Part shown: piece after piece, positions 25,279-31,386 of the stretch
Numbering within the stretch: the stretch's first letter is position 1
Layout of the letters: each line of letters starts with the position of its first letter
Source: a virus
IMG/VR virus record: IMGVR_UViG_3300046466_000161
Span: 1 to 37,036 of that record
DNA: 37,036 nucleotides
Reading direction: 5' to 3' (one strand)
Made by a program: the position numbers and the translations under genes
Notes under the pieces: generated by a model
Databases searched by the model: none
Told to the model about the DNA's origin: nothing
The model's input: the letters and a program-made list of their open reading frames with translations, nothing else

Positions 25279-26046
25279 ATGATGGAGATCCCTGAGATTA
25301 AAATCAAGGGTGGTGAGATTGATACTGTTCGTATCCCTTACACTCCTGATTATTTGGCACAACCACCCCAAACAATAAGAATAGGTACACCAGTCACTAG
25401 TCAGATTGGCGTACCTATTGTTGATGTGCCTGGTTGTGTGGAAGCACATCAGGTTGATGAGAATAACATGCTGGAAGGAGATGATCCTAAAGGTGTGAGG
25501 GTTTATTGTGATGGTCAGCAACCATCCTTTAACCCTATTGATTACAACAAAGAAGATTTGCAATTCACAGGAGAGGCAGAGGTGCCCGCTATACCCCCTC
25601 CAAAGGATCTTGAGGTAGATGCACCAGAAATACCAAAGAAGACAGTTACAAAGGAAATAAAGTGCCCTACAGAGGCACAACAATTAAAGCAACCAATTGG
25701 TACGTTAGTTAAAGATGGAAAAGAAAAAATTATTGAGTATAGATTGGTTGGAAAAGAATGTATAGCAATATCTGAAGAAATATCTTTTGCAGATCAGGTT
25801 GTTAAAGGAATACCATCTGCTAATCAGGTTGCACAAACTGGAGGTATAGCAATCGTAGCAACCGCAGCTGCTACTGCAACTCCTATCCTATTGAAGGCTA
25901 TCAAACCCATAGTTAAACAGGCAGTTAAAAAAATTCAGAAACTATTAGGTAAAGAACCTCCTAAACTATCTGCTAGTGATATTAGAGCTGATAAGTATCG
26001 TGAGAAGAAAGGACTACCTCCTATCAAACGTCCTAAGAAAAAATAA
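25279..26046 (+). CDS. Hypothetical protein, 255 aa, Pro-rich with C-terminal hydrophobic segment
   Basis: The N-terminal half is Pro/Ile/Glu-rich (IPEIKIKGGEIDTVRIPYTP, IPPPKDLEVDAPEIPKK) with cysteines in DVPGCVEAH, RVYCDG, EIKCPTEA and GKECIA. An Ala/Thr-rich hydrophobic stretch at about residues 192-210 could span a membrane, and a strongly basic tail (KKIQKLLGKEPPK to IKRPKKK) follows. It ends exactly next to the stop codon of the reverse-strand gene at 26047. The layout suggests a virion or membrane protein, but I do not recognise it. Two adjacent ATGs (25279, 25282) are possible starts. Confidence 0.7.
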   Translation: MMEIPEIKIKGGEIDTVRIPYTPDYLAQPPQTIRIGTPVTSQIGVPIVDVPGCVEAHQVDENNMLEGDDPKGVRVYCDGQQPSFNPIDYNKEDLQFTGEAEVPAIPPPKDLEVDAPEIPKKTVTKEIKCPTEAQQLKQPIGTLVKDGKEKIIEYRLVGKECIAISEEISFADQVVKGIPSANQVAQTGGIAIVATAAATATPILLKAIKPIVKQAVKKIQKLLGKEPPKLSASDIRADKYREKKGLPPIKRPKKK

Positions 26047-26054
26047 TTATTTTT
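26039..26054. repeat. AT-only palindrome at the convergent gene junction
   Basis: AAAAATAATTATTTTT is a perfect 16-bp palindrome. It spans the TAA stop codons of both the forward gene (26044-26046) and the reverse gene (26047-26049), which abut with no spacer. It could act as a weak bidirectional terminator, though AT-only stems are poorly stable. Confidence 0.6.
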
Positions 26055-26952
26055 CTTTTAGTGTACCAATAGAATGAGTTCCTAAGGATGATGAATCAGT
26101 TGATACTTCTTTAGGAGTAAGATCAATTTCTTTTACTTCTTTCTTTTCGGTTCCTTCAATGTTATGTTTATGTGGAACCATAAAGTTCACACCAACTACC
26201 TGTACGTCAGCACATATCTTTGCATACTCTGTGTTAGGAGCGAAACGAATTCCCTGTTTCATCAATTCTCCGCAATTTTTTAACCTGGCTATCTCAAAAT
26301 CAAGTCGCTTATTGGCATTCGCTTGAGTCATCAAGTTAATATTTGCTTGTGCTGCTGCTTTACATTGGTCTTGTAATGACTTATCTAATGGTTTAGACCA
26401 TGTAGCACTAAAACCTACTGCAATGTTGGTGTTATTCTTTTGACCTGTTCTTGTGGGGATGTGGTATAGTACGTCACCTGGATTGTCTAACACACCATCC
26501 TCATTCAAGTCTGACATGTCGTACACAGGATCCATATAGATTGGCTCATAGGGATGCTGTTGTGACACCGCACCTGTGAGGTATGGCGTGAAGTTCATGG
26601 TAGGTCCTTGGCATTGTATACCACTACCATATGTGTTGGTTATGTATGGACCTTGTAAAACCTGTATTGCCTGGTTGGTTACTGAGCCAGAACTATTAGC
26701 TATGGGACTTGCTGTTGCACTCACACCCCCTACAGTCTCCGCCCTTATGACAGGGGCAATCGCAAGATTTAGTAGACATAATGCTCCTATTGTTGGAATA
26801 TACTTGTTGTGTCGGTGATTGATGTCACCTCTGTTTCTCTTTGAATTATTGTGTGGTTTTGAAGCCCAGCTCCAGAAAGGGTTTCTGTGAACTGAAACGC
26901 TGCTCCTGGTGTTGTCTGTACAAAGTTCGGTTTGCCTGTTATACTTGTCCAT
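26047..26952 (-). CDS. Predicted exported protein with unclear start, reverse cassette
   Basis: The conserved-looking part is RHNKYIPTIGALCLLNLAIA-PVIRA, a good signal peptide with cleavage near VIRA-ET, followed by a mature protein of about 230 residues. That part has TNQAIQVLQGPYITNTYG, an acidic DLNEDGVLDNPGD loop like a calcium-binding EF-hand loop, and KRLDFEIARLKNCGELMKQG. The only ATG in frame before the signal peptide (26952) would add about 48 residues that overlap the coding sequence of the upstream gene and look like noise. No ATG, GTG or TTG lies close to the signal peptide. An ATC behind GAGG, an ATT at 26799, or a frameshift are alternatives. Phage exported proteins of this type may be virion appendage or host-surface factors; the function is unknown. 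Confidence 0.65.
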   Translation of the reverse strand: MDKYNRQTELCTDNTRSSVSVHRNPFWSWASKPHNNSKRNRGDINHRHNKYIPTIGALCLLNLAIAPVIRAETVGGVSATASPIANSSGSVTNQAIQVLQGPYITNTYGSGIQCQGPTMNFTPYLTGAVSQQHPYEPIYMDPVYDMSDLNEDGVLDNPGDVLYHIPTRTGQKNNTNIAVGFSATWSKPLDKSLQDQCKAAAQANINLMTQANANKRLDFEIARLKNCGELMKQGIRFAPNTEYAKICADVQVVGVNFMVPHKHNIEGTEKKEVKEIDLTPKEVSTDSSSLGTHSIGTLKEK

Positions 26953-27233
26953 GATGATGTCACGCCATTAATAGTTACATTGTTTGTTCCTGTCGTGGGT
27001 GACAGGTTGCCATCAGCGGTTACGCCTGAGCCAGTCACAGAATATTGATATCCTGTGTTGTAGTCCATAGAATTTATTGTCTCAGTTACCTTACTAGTAG
27101 TCTCCGTGTGGCTCGACATTGAGCCCTGGGTAAAATTTGGTACCACGGGGACTGCCTTGACATCTGCAGTAGTTAATACTACTACTGCACTTGTCACAGT
27201 AAATGAGATTATCTTTCCAAAACGGATGTTCAC
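26787..27233 (-). CDS. Predicted exported Thr/Ser-rich protein, 148 aa
   Basis: It starts with GTG at 27233 behind a GAGGA ribosome site. The N-terminus NIRFGKIISFTVTSAVVVLTT--VKA is a signal peptide, and the mature part begins VPVVPNF. The rest is Thr/Ser/Gly/Val-rich and likely all-beta (VTETINSMDYNTGYQYSVTG, VTINGVTSSW, FQFTETLSGAG). It lies 12 bases after the gene at 27246-27740 and directly before the next exported protein, so the three form one reverse-strand operon. No family was recognised. Confidence 0.8.
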   Translation of the reverse strand: MNIRFGKIISFTVTSAVVVLTTADVKAVPVVPNFTQGSMSSHTETTSKVTETINSMDYNTGYQYSVTGSGVTADGNLSPTTGTNNVTINGVTSSWTSITGKPNFVQTTPGAAFQFTETLSGAGLQNHTIIQRETEVTSITDTTSIFQQ

Positions 27234-27245
27234 GAGGATTCCTCA

Positions 27246-27740
27246 CTAATCGATAACGGTAATCTCAGATACGAATTGTCCAGTAGCTGTAGTACCTGCT
27301 CCACCAGCTGTTATGCCAATGACTGAGGCACTTGTGAGAGTTCCAGCCAAGGTATCTTTAGCACCAGCTGCAACTGAAGTAAGACTACTAAAGTTAGGGT
27401 TAACACCAACAGTCGCCGCACCTGTGGGGACCGCATCAGCTTGAGTGTACGACTGGGCAAAGCTGAAAGCCGCACCTGCTGTGTCTTGGGTCGCTGCAAT
27501 GGCACCTGGCGAGTAGACGCCTGAGGTTATGGTACCTGCACTGACCGTCCCAGCCGTCGTTCCATCAGTTGTGTCTATGTTTGAGCCACTTATAGCGAAA
27601 GAAGAACCTATTCTTGAAGCTGTTGATCTTGCAGCGTCAACTGTAAGTTGCACACTAGAAGCGTGTTTAGTAACAAGTCCACCAGCATTTGCTGCACTGG
27701 CAGTCATCAATAACATTATAATAGGAATTAGTTTCTTCAT
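27246..27740 (-). CDS. Predicted exported Ala/Thr/Gly/Ser-rich protein, 164 aa
   Basis: It has a classic signal peptide MKKLIPIIMLLMTASAANA followed by GG, and a low-complexity mature part made of Thr/Ser/Ala/Gly with many short beta segments (TTAGTVSAGTITSGVYSPGA, AAGAKDTLAGTLTSASVIGI). It resembles self-assembling surface or fibre proteins, but no specific family is evident. It is first in the reverse-strand cassette, behind a late-type box on the same strand. Its base composition is higher in GC than its neighbours. Confidence 0.82.
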   Translation of the reverse strand: MKKLIPIIMLLMTASAANAGGLVTKHASSVQLTVDAARSTASRIGSSFAISGSNIDTTDGTTAGTVSAGTITSGVYSPGAIAATQDTAGAAFSFAQSYTQADAVPTGAATVGVNPNFSSLTSVAAGAKDTLAGTLTSASVIGITAGGAGTTATGQFVSEITVID

Positions 27741-27770
27741 GAATATGCAAACGAGTCATTGTGTCCGTAT

Positions 27771-27778
27771 TTATTTAT
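27771..27778 (-). promoter_or_regulatory. Late-promoter-like box GATAAATA on the reverse strand
   Basis: Read on the reverse strand the box is GATAAATA, with an overlapping AATAAATA at 27767-27774. It lies 30 bases before the start codon of the first exported-protein gene, so this cassette is probably expressed late, with the virion genes. Confidence 0.65.
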
Positions 27779-27864
27779 CAAACTTGCTTATGTTCACAGT
27801 AAGCATTTATTTCGTGTAAGAATCCCTTATATTATTAATAAGAAATACTTATTTCGACCGTACC

Positions 27865-27893
27865 TTGACATAACTTAATGTTTGCTATATAGT
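27865..27893 (+). promoter_or_regulatory. sigma70-type promoter for the hli block
   Basis: TTGACA (27865-27870), a 17-base spacer and TATAGT (27888-27893) form a near-consensus host-type promoter, 24 bases before the first hli start. The rest of the 177-base gap between the reverse cassette and hli is AT-rich with a short inverted repeat (ATTATTAATAA near 27831), without further genes. Confidence 0.8.
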
Positions 27894-27917
27894 ATTGTTA
27901 CGTTTCTTAACAAACGA

Positions 27918-28142
27918 ATGACAAGTTCAACATCCAACATGGATCGTTATACAACTACTGAGTATGGTAAGCAGAACATGTTCTCTGCTGAACCACCTAT
28001 GCAGTATGTTGATGACTATAAAGGATATGGACCAAGTGCAGAGCAACTTAACGGTCGTCTTGCGATGATCGGTATGGTAGCAGCCTTGACATCCTACATT
28101 TCATCTGGTAGTATATTCTTCTTTGGAGCTTTCGGTATTTAA
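27918..28142 (+). CDS. hli: High-light-inducible protein
   Basis: This is a single-helix chlorophyll-binding protein of the Hli/Scp (ELIP-like) family that protects photosystem II from excess light. The 74-residue protein has the signature AEQLNGRLAMIGMVAALTSY (residues 46-65) with the Glu and Asn-Gly-Arg ligands, followed by a hydrophobic C-terminus (GSIFFFGAFGI). I chose ATG 27918 because it follows the consensus promoter at a sensible distance; an upstream in-frame ATG would lie inside the promoter. It leads a block of three hli genes before psbA. Confidence 0.93.
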   Translation: MTSSTSNMDRYTTTEYGKQNMFSAEPPMQYVDDYKGYGPSAEQLNGRLAMIGMVAALTSYISSGSIFFFGAFGI

Positions 28143-28294
28143 TGCCCGATTCTAATCAACTCTATGAGGACATGGAAAAGCTAAACGATCTCTATGAAGA
28201 GTTACTTTGGCACCACGATGATGAATTACAGTTCACCCATGATGGTGAACAAATCATAATCATAAACAAAACACAACAGGAACAAAAACAATGA
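28142..28294 (+). CDS. Small acidic protein between hli genes, 50 aa
   Basis: This 50-residue acidic, probably helical protein (NQLYEDMEKLNDLYEELLWH, then Asp/Glu and a Gln-rich end) is coupled to the hli before it by TAATG and to the hli after it by ATGA. Its tight packing in the block is the best sign that it is real. It has no hydrophobic span and no recognised domain. Confidence 0.7.
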   Translation: MPDSNQLYEDMEKLNDLYEELLWHHDDELQFTHDGEQIIIINKTQQEQKQ

Positions 28295-28398
28295 CACCAG
28301 AAGCAGAAAAGTTTAACGGTTGGGCAGCAATGATCGGTTTCGTAGCCGCAGTTGGTGCTTACATGACCACAGGACAAATTATTCCAGGTATCTTTTAA
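28291..28398 (+). CDS. hli: High-light-inducible protein, minimal, 35 aa
   Basis: This is a very short Hli protein consisting of little more than the chlorophyll-binding helix: AEKFNGWAAMIGFVAAVGAY (residues 5-24), then MTTGQIIPGIF. The Glu and Asn-Gly of the family motif are present, but the usual Arg after NG is Trp here. The start overlaps the preceding gene as ATGA. Confidence 0.9.
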   Translation: MTPEAEKFNGWAAMIGFVAAVGAYMTTGQIIPGIF

Positions 28399-28445
28399 GA
28401 CAATAGGTCTCTATTAATTCTACCCCTAACACAAATCTAAGAAAA

Positions 28446-28589
28446 ATGACTTCAAACACAGCAACAATCTCTGATAAAGCACAAAAACTTTGGGCAGAGA
28501 AATGGAATGGCAGACTTGCTATGCTAGGTCTTATCGCAGCAGCAACATCTGACTTTCTTACAGGACATATGTTCTTCGGACAGTTCTGA
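28446..28589 (+). CDS. hli: High-light-inducible protein, 47 aa
   Basis: This is the third Hli protein of the block, with the signature AEKWNGRLAMLGLIAAATSD (residues 17-36), including the full E--NGR motif, and the C-terminal LTGHMFFGQF. It is likely to act as a single-helix pigment-binding protein in the thylakoid membrane with the D1 protein encoded downstream. It starts 47 bases after the second hli. Confidence 0.93.
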   Translation: MTSNTATISDKAQKLWAEKWNGRLAMLGLIAAATSDFLTGHMFFGQF

Positions 28590-28590
28590 T

Positions 28591-28773
28591 ATGATGACGG
28601 AACTAGTAGCAGTAGATTCATTTCCATACTGGAAAGCAATTGCTTGGTGTTTCTACCCAATGACAGTTTTAGTATTGATTGAACTCTTCTCACGGTTCTT
28701 GAATAATGATGACGATGATGATGACCGAGATGGTGGCATAATGACCCCAGTTTACCAAGGAGCACAAGCATGA
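28591..28773 (+). CDS. Small membrane protein, 60 aa, in the hli-psbA block
   Basis: It has one probable membrane span (about residues 12-37, FPYWKAIAWCFYPMTVLVLI) followed by an Asp-only patch (six Asp) and a short tail. It starts one base after the third hli stop and overlaps the next micro-gene as ATGA. The context suggests a thylakoid or photosystem-related role, but there is no recognised family. Confidence 0.75.
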   Translation: MMTELVAVDSFPYWKAIAWCFYPMTVLVLIELFSRFLNNDDDDDDRDGGIMTPVYQGAQA

Positions 28774-28844
28774 TTTATCAAATTGTATTCGCATGTGTAG
28801 TAGGATACACAGCAGTTAGCGGACTTCCATTTGTATTCTCCTAA
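28770..28844 (+). CDS. Membrane micro-protein, 24 aa
   Basis: A 24-residue frame (MIYQIVFACVVGYTAVSGLP then FVFS) made almost wholly of one hydrophobic segment, coupled by ATGA to the gene before it. Its size resembles the single-span small subunits of photosynthetic complexes, but no homology is claimed. The coupling and position before the terminator at 28868 support a real gene. Confidence 0.55.
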   Translation: MIYQIVFACVVGYTAVSGLPFVFS

Positions 28845-28867
28845 ATACATTTGAATATCGCCGCCGC

Positions 28868-28906
28868 AAAAAGAGACCTCTGCCAAATAACAGAAGGTCT
28901 CTTTTT
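28868..28906 (+). terminator. Strong bidirectional terminator after the hli block
   Basis: An 11-bp perfect stem, AAAAAGAGACC (28868-28878) with GGTCTCTTTTT (28896-28906), is extended inside by CTG/CAG. It has a run of A on one side and T on the other, so it could work in both directions. It ends the hli operon. Confidence 0.93.
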
Positions 28907-28923
28907 CATGGTATAATATATTG

Positions 28924-29061
28924 ATGGATAAATCTGAAATCAAAAAACATTTAAAATTTCTCAATAATCTTAAACGAGACTTACAACGAAACCCTAGACA
29001 CAGAGTTCCTAAGCACCCATTCAGAAGATATGGGTATAAATACCCATCTTTTAAGGGTTGA
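28924..29061 (+). CDS. Small basic protein, 45 aa, upstream of psbA
   Basis: This very basic 45-residue protein (IKKHLKFLNNLKRDLQRNPR, then HPFRRYGYKYPSFKG) could bind nucleic acid. A TATAAT hexamer (28912-28917) directly after the terminator is only six bases before the ATG, so a transcript from it would be nearly leaderless. There is no ribosome site. The 3' end overlaps both an 18-base palindrome and the psbA promoter -35. Moderate confidence only. Confidence 0.5.
   Translation: MDKSEIKKHLKFLNNLKRDLQRNPRHRVPKHPFRRYGYKYPSFKG
29030..29047. repeat. Palindrome enclosing TATAAATA
   Basis: The arms ATGGGTA (29030-29036) and TACCCAT (29041-29047) close a TAAA loop. The core (29035-29042) is a perfect T4-type late box TATAAATA on the forward strand, about 195 bases before psbA. 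It may be an operator-like site, a hairpin or a late promoter. Confidence 0.55.
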
Positions 29062-29091
29062 CAAAAACGTAACAAAAGTTTATAATAAATA
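29058..29091 (+). promoter_or_regulatory. Consensus sigma70 promoter overlapping a late box, for psbA
   Basis: TTGACA (29058-29063), a 17-base spacer and TATAAT (29081-29086) form a perfect sigma70 promoter. An AATAAATA late-type box (29084-29091) overlaps the -10. The combination would allow psbA transcription by host-type polymerase early and by the phage late sigma factor later. The leader to ATG 29237 is about 145 bases. Confidence 0.88.
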
Positions 29092-29098
29092 AATTGAG

Positions 29099-29118
29099 AT
29101 GAGGGTTTCCTCATTTTT
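29099..29118 (+). terminator. Terminator-like hairpin at the start of the psbA leader
   Basis: ATGAGG (29099-29104) and CCTCAT (29109-29114) close a GTTT loop and run into a T tract. It lies just downstream of the expected psbA start site (about 29093), so it is either a terminator for upstream RNA or an attenuator in the psbA leader. Further inverted repeats follow: CCCC/GGGG (29124-29127 with 29142-29145) and CCACTA/TAGTGG near 29162-29183. Confidence 0.7.
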
Positions 29119-29236
29119 ATTATCCCCCTAACCAAGACCACGGGGTTATAATGTCTTTTTATCCACTAGTGAAGGGATTAGTGGAAATATTATATCGCTC
29201 TTACCCTTTGAGCCCTATAAACATCTTATTGTCCTC

Positions 29237-30319
29237 ATGACAACTCTTCAAAGAAGAGAACAAGGTCTCCTATCTGGATGGTCCGAGTTCTGTGACTGGG
29301 TTACATCAACAAACAACAGAATCTATGTTGGTTGGTTTGGTGTTCTAATGATCCCATGTCTTCTAGCAGCTACAACCTGCTTTATCGTTGCATTTATTGC
29401 AGCACCTCCTGTCGATATCGACGGAATCCGTGAACCTGTTGCAGGTTCATTCATGTATGGTAACAACATCATCTCTGGTGCAGTTGTTCCATCATCAAAC
29501 GCAATTGGTTTACACTTCTATCCTATATGGGAAGCAGCGACTCTAGATGAGTGGTTGTATAACGGTGGTCCTTACCAGTTGGTAATCTTCCACTTCCTTA
29601 TTGGAATCTCTGCCTACATGGGTAGACAGTGGGAACTATCATACCGTTTAGGTATGAGACCATGGATCTGTGTAGCATACTCTGCTCCAGTGTCAGCAGC
29701 ATTCGCTGTATTCTTAGTGTATCCTTTCGGACAAGGAAGTTTTTCTGATGGAATGCCTTTAGGTATCTCAGGAACATTCAACTTCATGTTCGTATTCCAA
29801 GCAGAACACAACATACTAATGCATCCTTTCCATATGGCGGGTGTTGCTGGTATGTTTGGTGGAGCATTGTTCTCTGCTATGCATGGTTCACTTGTTACAT
29901 CTTCTCTAATCAGAGAGACTACAGGTTTGGATTCACAAAACTATGGTTATAAGTTTGGACAAGAAGAAGAGACATACAACATCGTTGCTGCCCATGGGTA
30001 CTTCGGTCGTTTGATCTTCCAATATGCTTCATTCAATAACTCTCGTTCACTACACTTCTTCCTTGCCTCATGGCCTGTGATCTGTGTGTGGTTAACATCA
30101 ATGGGTATATGCACAATGGCATTCAACCTTAACGGTTTCAACTTCAACCAGTCAGTCGTAGACGCATCTGGTAAGGTTGTTCCTACTTGGGGTGACGTTC
30201 TTAACAGAGCAAACCTAGGTATGGAAGTAATGCACGAGCGTAATGCTCACAACTTCCCTCTTGACTTAGCATCTGCTGAGACATCTGAAGTTGCATTAAC
30301 AGCACCATCAATCGGTTAA
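29237..30319 (+). CDS. psbA: Photosystem II D1 protein
   Basis: D1 is the short-lived reaction-centre core subunit of photosystem II. Cyanophages carry it to keep electron flow going during infection. The 360-residue protein is intact with all family features: [57 protein letters not shown], the [18 protein letters not shown] segment, and the C-terminal [21 protein letters not shown] with the manganese-cluster ligands and the processing site after DLA. The residue equivalent to position 130 is Gln (YMGRQWELS), as in the low-light D1:1 form. No intron interrupts the gene, unlike in some cyanophages. It has its own promoter and a structured leader. Confidence 0.99.
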   Translation: MTTLQRREQGLLSGWSEFCDWVTSTNNRIYVGWFGVLMIPCLLAATTCFIVAFIAAPPVDIDGIREPVAGSFMYGNNIISGAVVPSSNAIGLHFYPIWEAATLDEWLYNGGPYQLVIFHFLIGISAYMGRQWELSYRLGMRPWICVAYSAPVSAAFAVFLVYPFGQGSFSDGMPLGISGTFNFMFVFQAEHNILMHPFHMAGVAGMFGGALFSAMHGSLVTSSLIRETTGLDSQNYGYKFGQEEETYNIVAAHGYFGRLIFQYASFNNSRSLHFFLASWPVICVWLTSMGICTMAFNLNGFNFNQSVVDASGKVVPTWGDVLNRANLGMEVMHERNAHNFPLDLASAETSEVALTAPSIG

Positions 30320-30415
30320 ATGAACAACCTACTGCAGAGTCCTTATAGGGACTTGATAGAATTTGGTTTCTTTATTGCAGTGGGTCTCACGGCAGGTTCC
30401 TTGGGGTTGATTTAA
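30320..30415 (+). CDS. Membrane micro-protein directly after psbA, 31 aa
   Basis: This 31-residue frame starts at the base after the psbA stop codon (TAAATG) and encodes NNLLQSPYRDLIEF followed by one hydrophobic span (GFFIAVGLTAGSLGLI). The layout resembles small single-span photosystem or cytochrome b6f subunits, but no family is recognised. Its position before the terminator at 30436 means it shares the psbA transcript. Confidence 0.55.
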   Translation: MNNLLQSPYRDLIEFGFFIAVGLTAGSLGLI

Positions 30416-30435
30416 TTAGAATAACTGTTAGAATA

Positions 30436-30465
30436 AATGGGAGGGGTAAAATCCTCCCATTTTTA
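30436..30465 (+). terminator. Terminator of the psbA transcript
   Basis: A 9-bp stem AATGGGAGG (30436-30444) with CCTCCCATT (30453-30461) and an 8-base loop is followed by TTTTA. It lies 20 bases after the micro-gene stop and directly before the DUF2997 gene. Confidence 0.9.
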
Positions 30466-30479
30466 TACCTTTTAATCAA

Positions 30480-30683
30480 ATGAAAGAAACAATCAAATTT
30501 ACCATCGCACAAGATGGTACTGTAACCGAAGAAGTTCTTGGATTATATGGTGACGCATGTGAAAAACTCACATCAGATATAGAAGAAAGTCTTGGGTCAG
30601 TTAAGTTTAAAGAATCCAAAGCGGAGTATTACACACAGAAAAATGTCACACTTCAGTCAAATCAAAACAAAATTAAAATGTAA
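30480..30683 (+). CDS. DUF2997 family protein, 67 aa
   Basis: The small protein matches the DUF2997 pattern: KETIKFTI--DG-V-EEVLG--GDACEKLT--IEE-LG, then a Glu/Lys-rich end. In cyanobacteria and cyanophages this family sits next to the DUF1257 (Ycf35-like) gene, as here. Its biochemical role is not established. The end overlaps the next gene by 41 bases in another frame. There is no strong ribosome site before ATG 30480. Confidence 0.85.
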   Translation: MKETIKFTIAQDGTVTEEVLGLYGDACEKLTSDIEESLGSVKFKESKAEYYTQKNVTLQSNQNKIKM

Positions 30684-31032
30684 AGAGTCCTTAGTGAGTG
30701 CTTTGAATACACTAGGACATGACGTGGAACATAATGTAGAGTTAGAAGTTAGGGGTGGTCATGCAGATGGTCATCCCAAATTTAATGCTTGTGTTGCTAT
30801 TGCACCAGACATAGGATTTAGTTGGTGTGATAGGAATGAGCATTACAGATTGATTGCAGAGGAAGATACATGGGATCTAAATGTTCCTGTTCAAAGGTTC
30901 ATTGATAAACTAACGCAACAGTATGCTATTGAAAAAATCAAAAGACAAACTGCTGCAGAAGGTTATGTTATAGAGAGTGAGACTAAGAATCTTAATGGTT
31001 CAGTTGAACTCCTAGTTAGTAGGTGGTCCTAA
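30643..31032 (+). CDS. DUF1257 / Ycf35-like protein, 129 aa
   Basis: The protein starts MSHFSQIKTKLKCKESLVSA then LNTLGHDVE, the N-terminal signature of the Ycf35/DUF1257 family of chloroplasts and cyanobacteria, and includes VRGGHADGHPKFNACVAI and DIGFSWCD. The function is unknown, but the gene is common in photosynthetic genomes and cyanophages and often paired with DUF2997. I chose ATG 30643 because the family begins at MSHF; upstream in-frame codons lie inside the DUF2997 gene. Confidence 0.88.
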   Translation: MSHFSQIKTKLKCKESLVSALNTLGHDVEHNVELEVRGGHADGHPKFNACVAIAPDIGFSWCDRNEHYRLIAEEDTWDLNVPVQRFIDKLTQQYAIEKIKRQTAAEGYVIESETKNLNGSVELLVSRWS

Positions 31033-31055
31033 ATAGTACATCTACACGTATCATT

Positions 31056-31331
31056 ATGTCTTGTCCATCATTAAGAGAAGAAACCTTAAGTGCTCTACGA
31101 AATAATGCCATCGGTAATATTAGTAAAGCAAAACTCAATGTTGAAATTTACTTACACAATCCTGTAGGTATAGGTGAGCATTCAGATGTCTTAGGTGCTA
31201 TCCAAGATCAACTTGACATCATTGCAAAAGAAGAAGAACGCATTGATATGATTGATAAGCATTTCAATGACCATCATCACGAAGAAGTATCTGCTGCTAC
31301 ATACAAAGCACAAGAACACAGATACGATTAA
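31056..31331 (+). CDS. Hypothetical helical protein, 91 aa
   Basis: This unrecognised, probably all-helical acidic protein has SLREETLSALRNNAIGNISK, VLGAIQDQLDIIAKEEERID and a His-rich patch (NDHHHEEVS). I chose ATG 31056 rather than GTG 31023, which would overlap the preceding gene. A CTAAATAG word at 31030-31037 resembles a degenerate late box. The gene is followed by the promoter and terminator pair at 31334-31386. Confidence 0.75.
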   Translation: MSCPSLREETLSALRNNAIGNISKAKLNVEIYLHNPVGIGEHSDVLGAIQDQLDIIAKEEERIDMIDKHFNDHHHEEVSAATYKAQEHRYD

Positions 31332-31333
31332 GG

Positions 31334-31362
31334 TTGCAAAAATTCTTTGACTATGGTATACT
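31334..31362 (+). promoter_or_regulatory. sigma70-type promoter before the second oxygenase-like gene
   Basis: TTGCAA (31334-31339), a 17-base spacer and TATACT (31357-31362) fit a host-type promoter. Its expected start (about 31369) falls inside the terminator hairpin at 31364-31381, so RNA begun here would lack the full stem and escape termination, while read-through RNA would form it. Confidence 0.7.
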
Positions 31363-31363
31363 A

Positions 31364-31386
31364 AGGGGGTTAACACCCTCTTTTTT
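31364..31386 (+). terminator. Terminator hairpin touching the next start codon
   Basis: A 7-bp stem (31364-31370 with 31375-31381, one G-U pair) around a TAAC loop is followed by six T residues. The last T is directly before ATG 31387, so no ribosome site separates the terminator from the next gene. Confidence 0.85.

Noticed and set aside
25264-25683. Reverse-strand open frame of 139 codons
   Set aside because: It is antisense to the 255-residue forward gene, has a Cys/Trp/Leu-rich shadow composition and no start signals.
28379-28771. Reverse-strand open frame of 130 codons opposite hli
   Set aside because: It is antisense to two well-supported forward genes and has His/Arg/Leu-biased shadow sequence.
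28752-29141. Reverse-strand open frame of 129 codons across the terminator and psbA promoter
   Set aside because: It runs through a strong terminator, a consensus promoter and two forward micro-genes, so it is a chance open stretch in AT-rich DNA.
29237-30319. Group I intron or homing endonuclease in psbA
   Set aside because: The D1 reading frame is continuous and of normal length.
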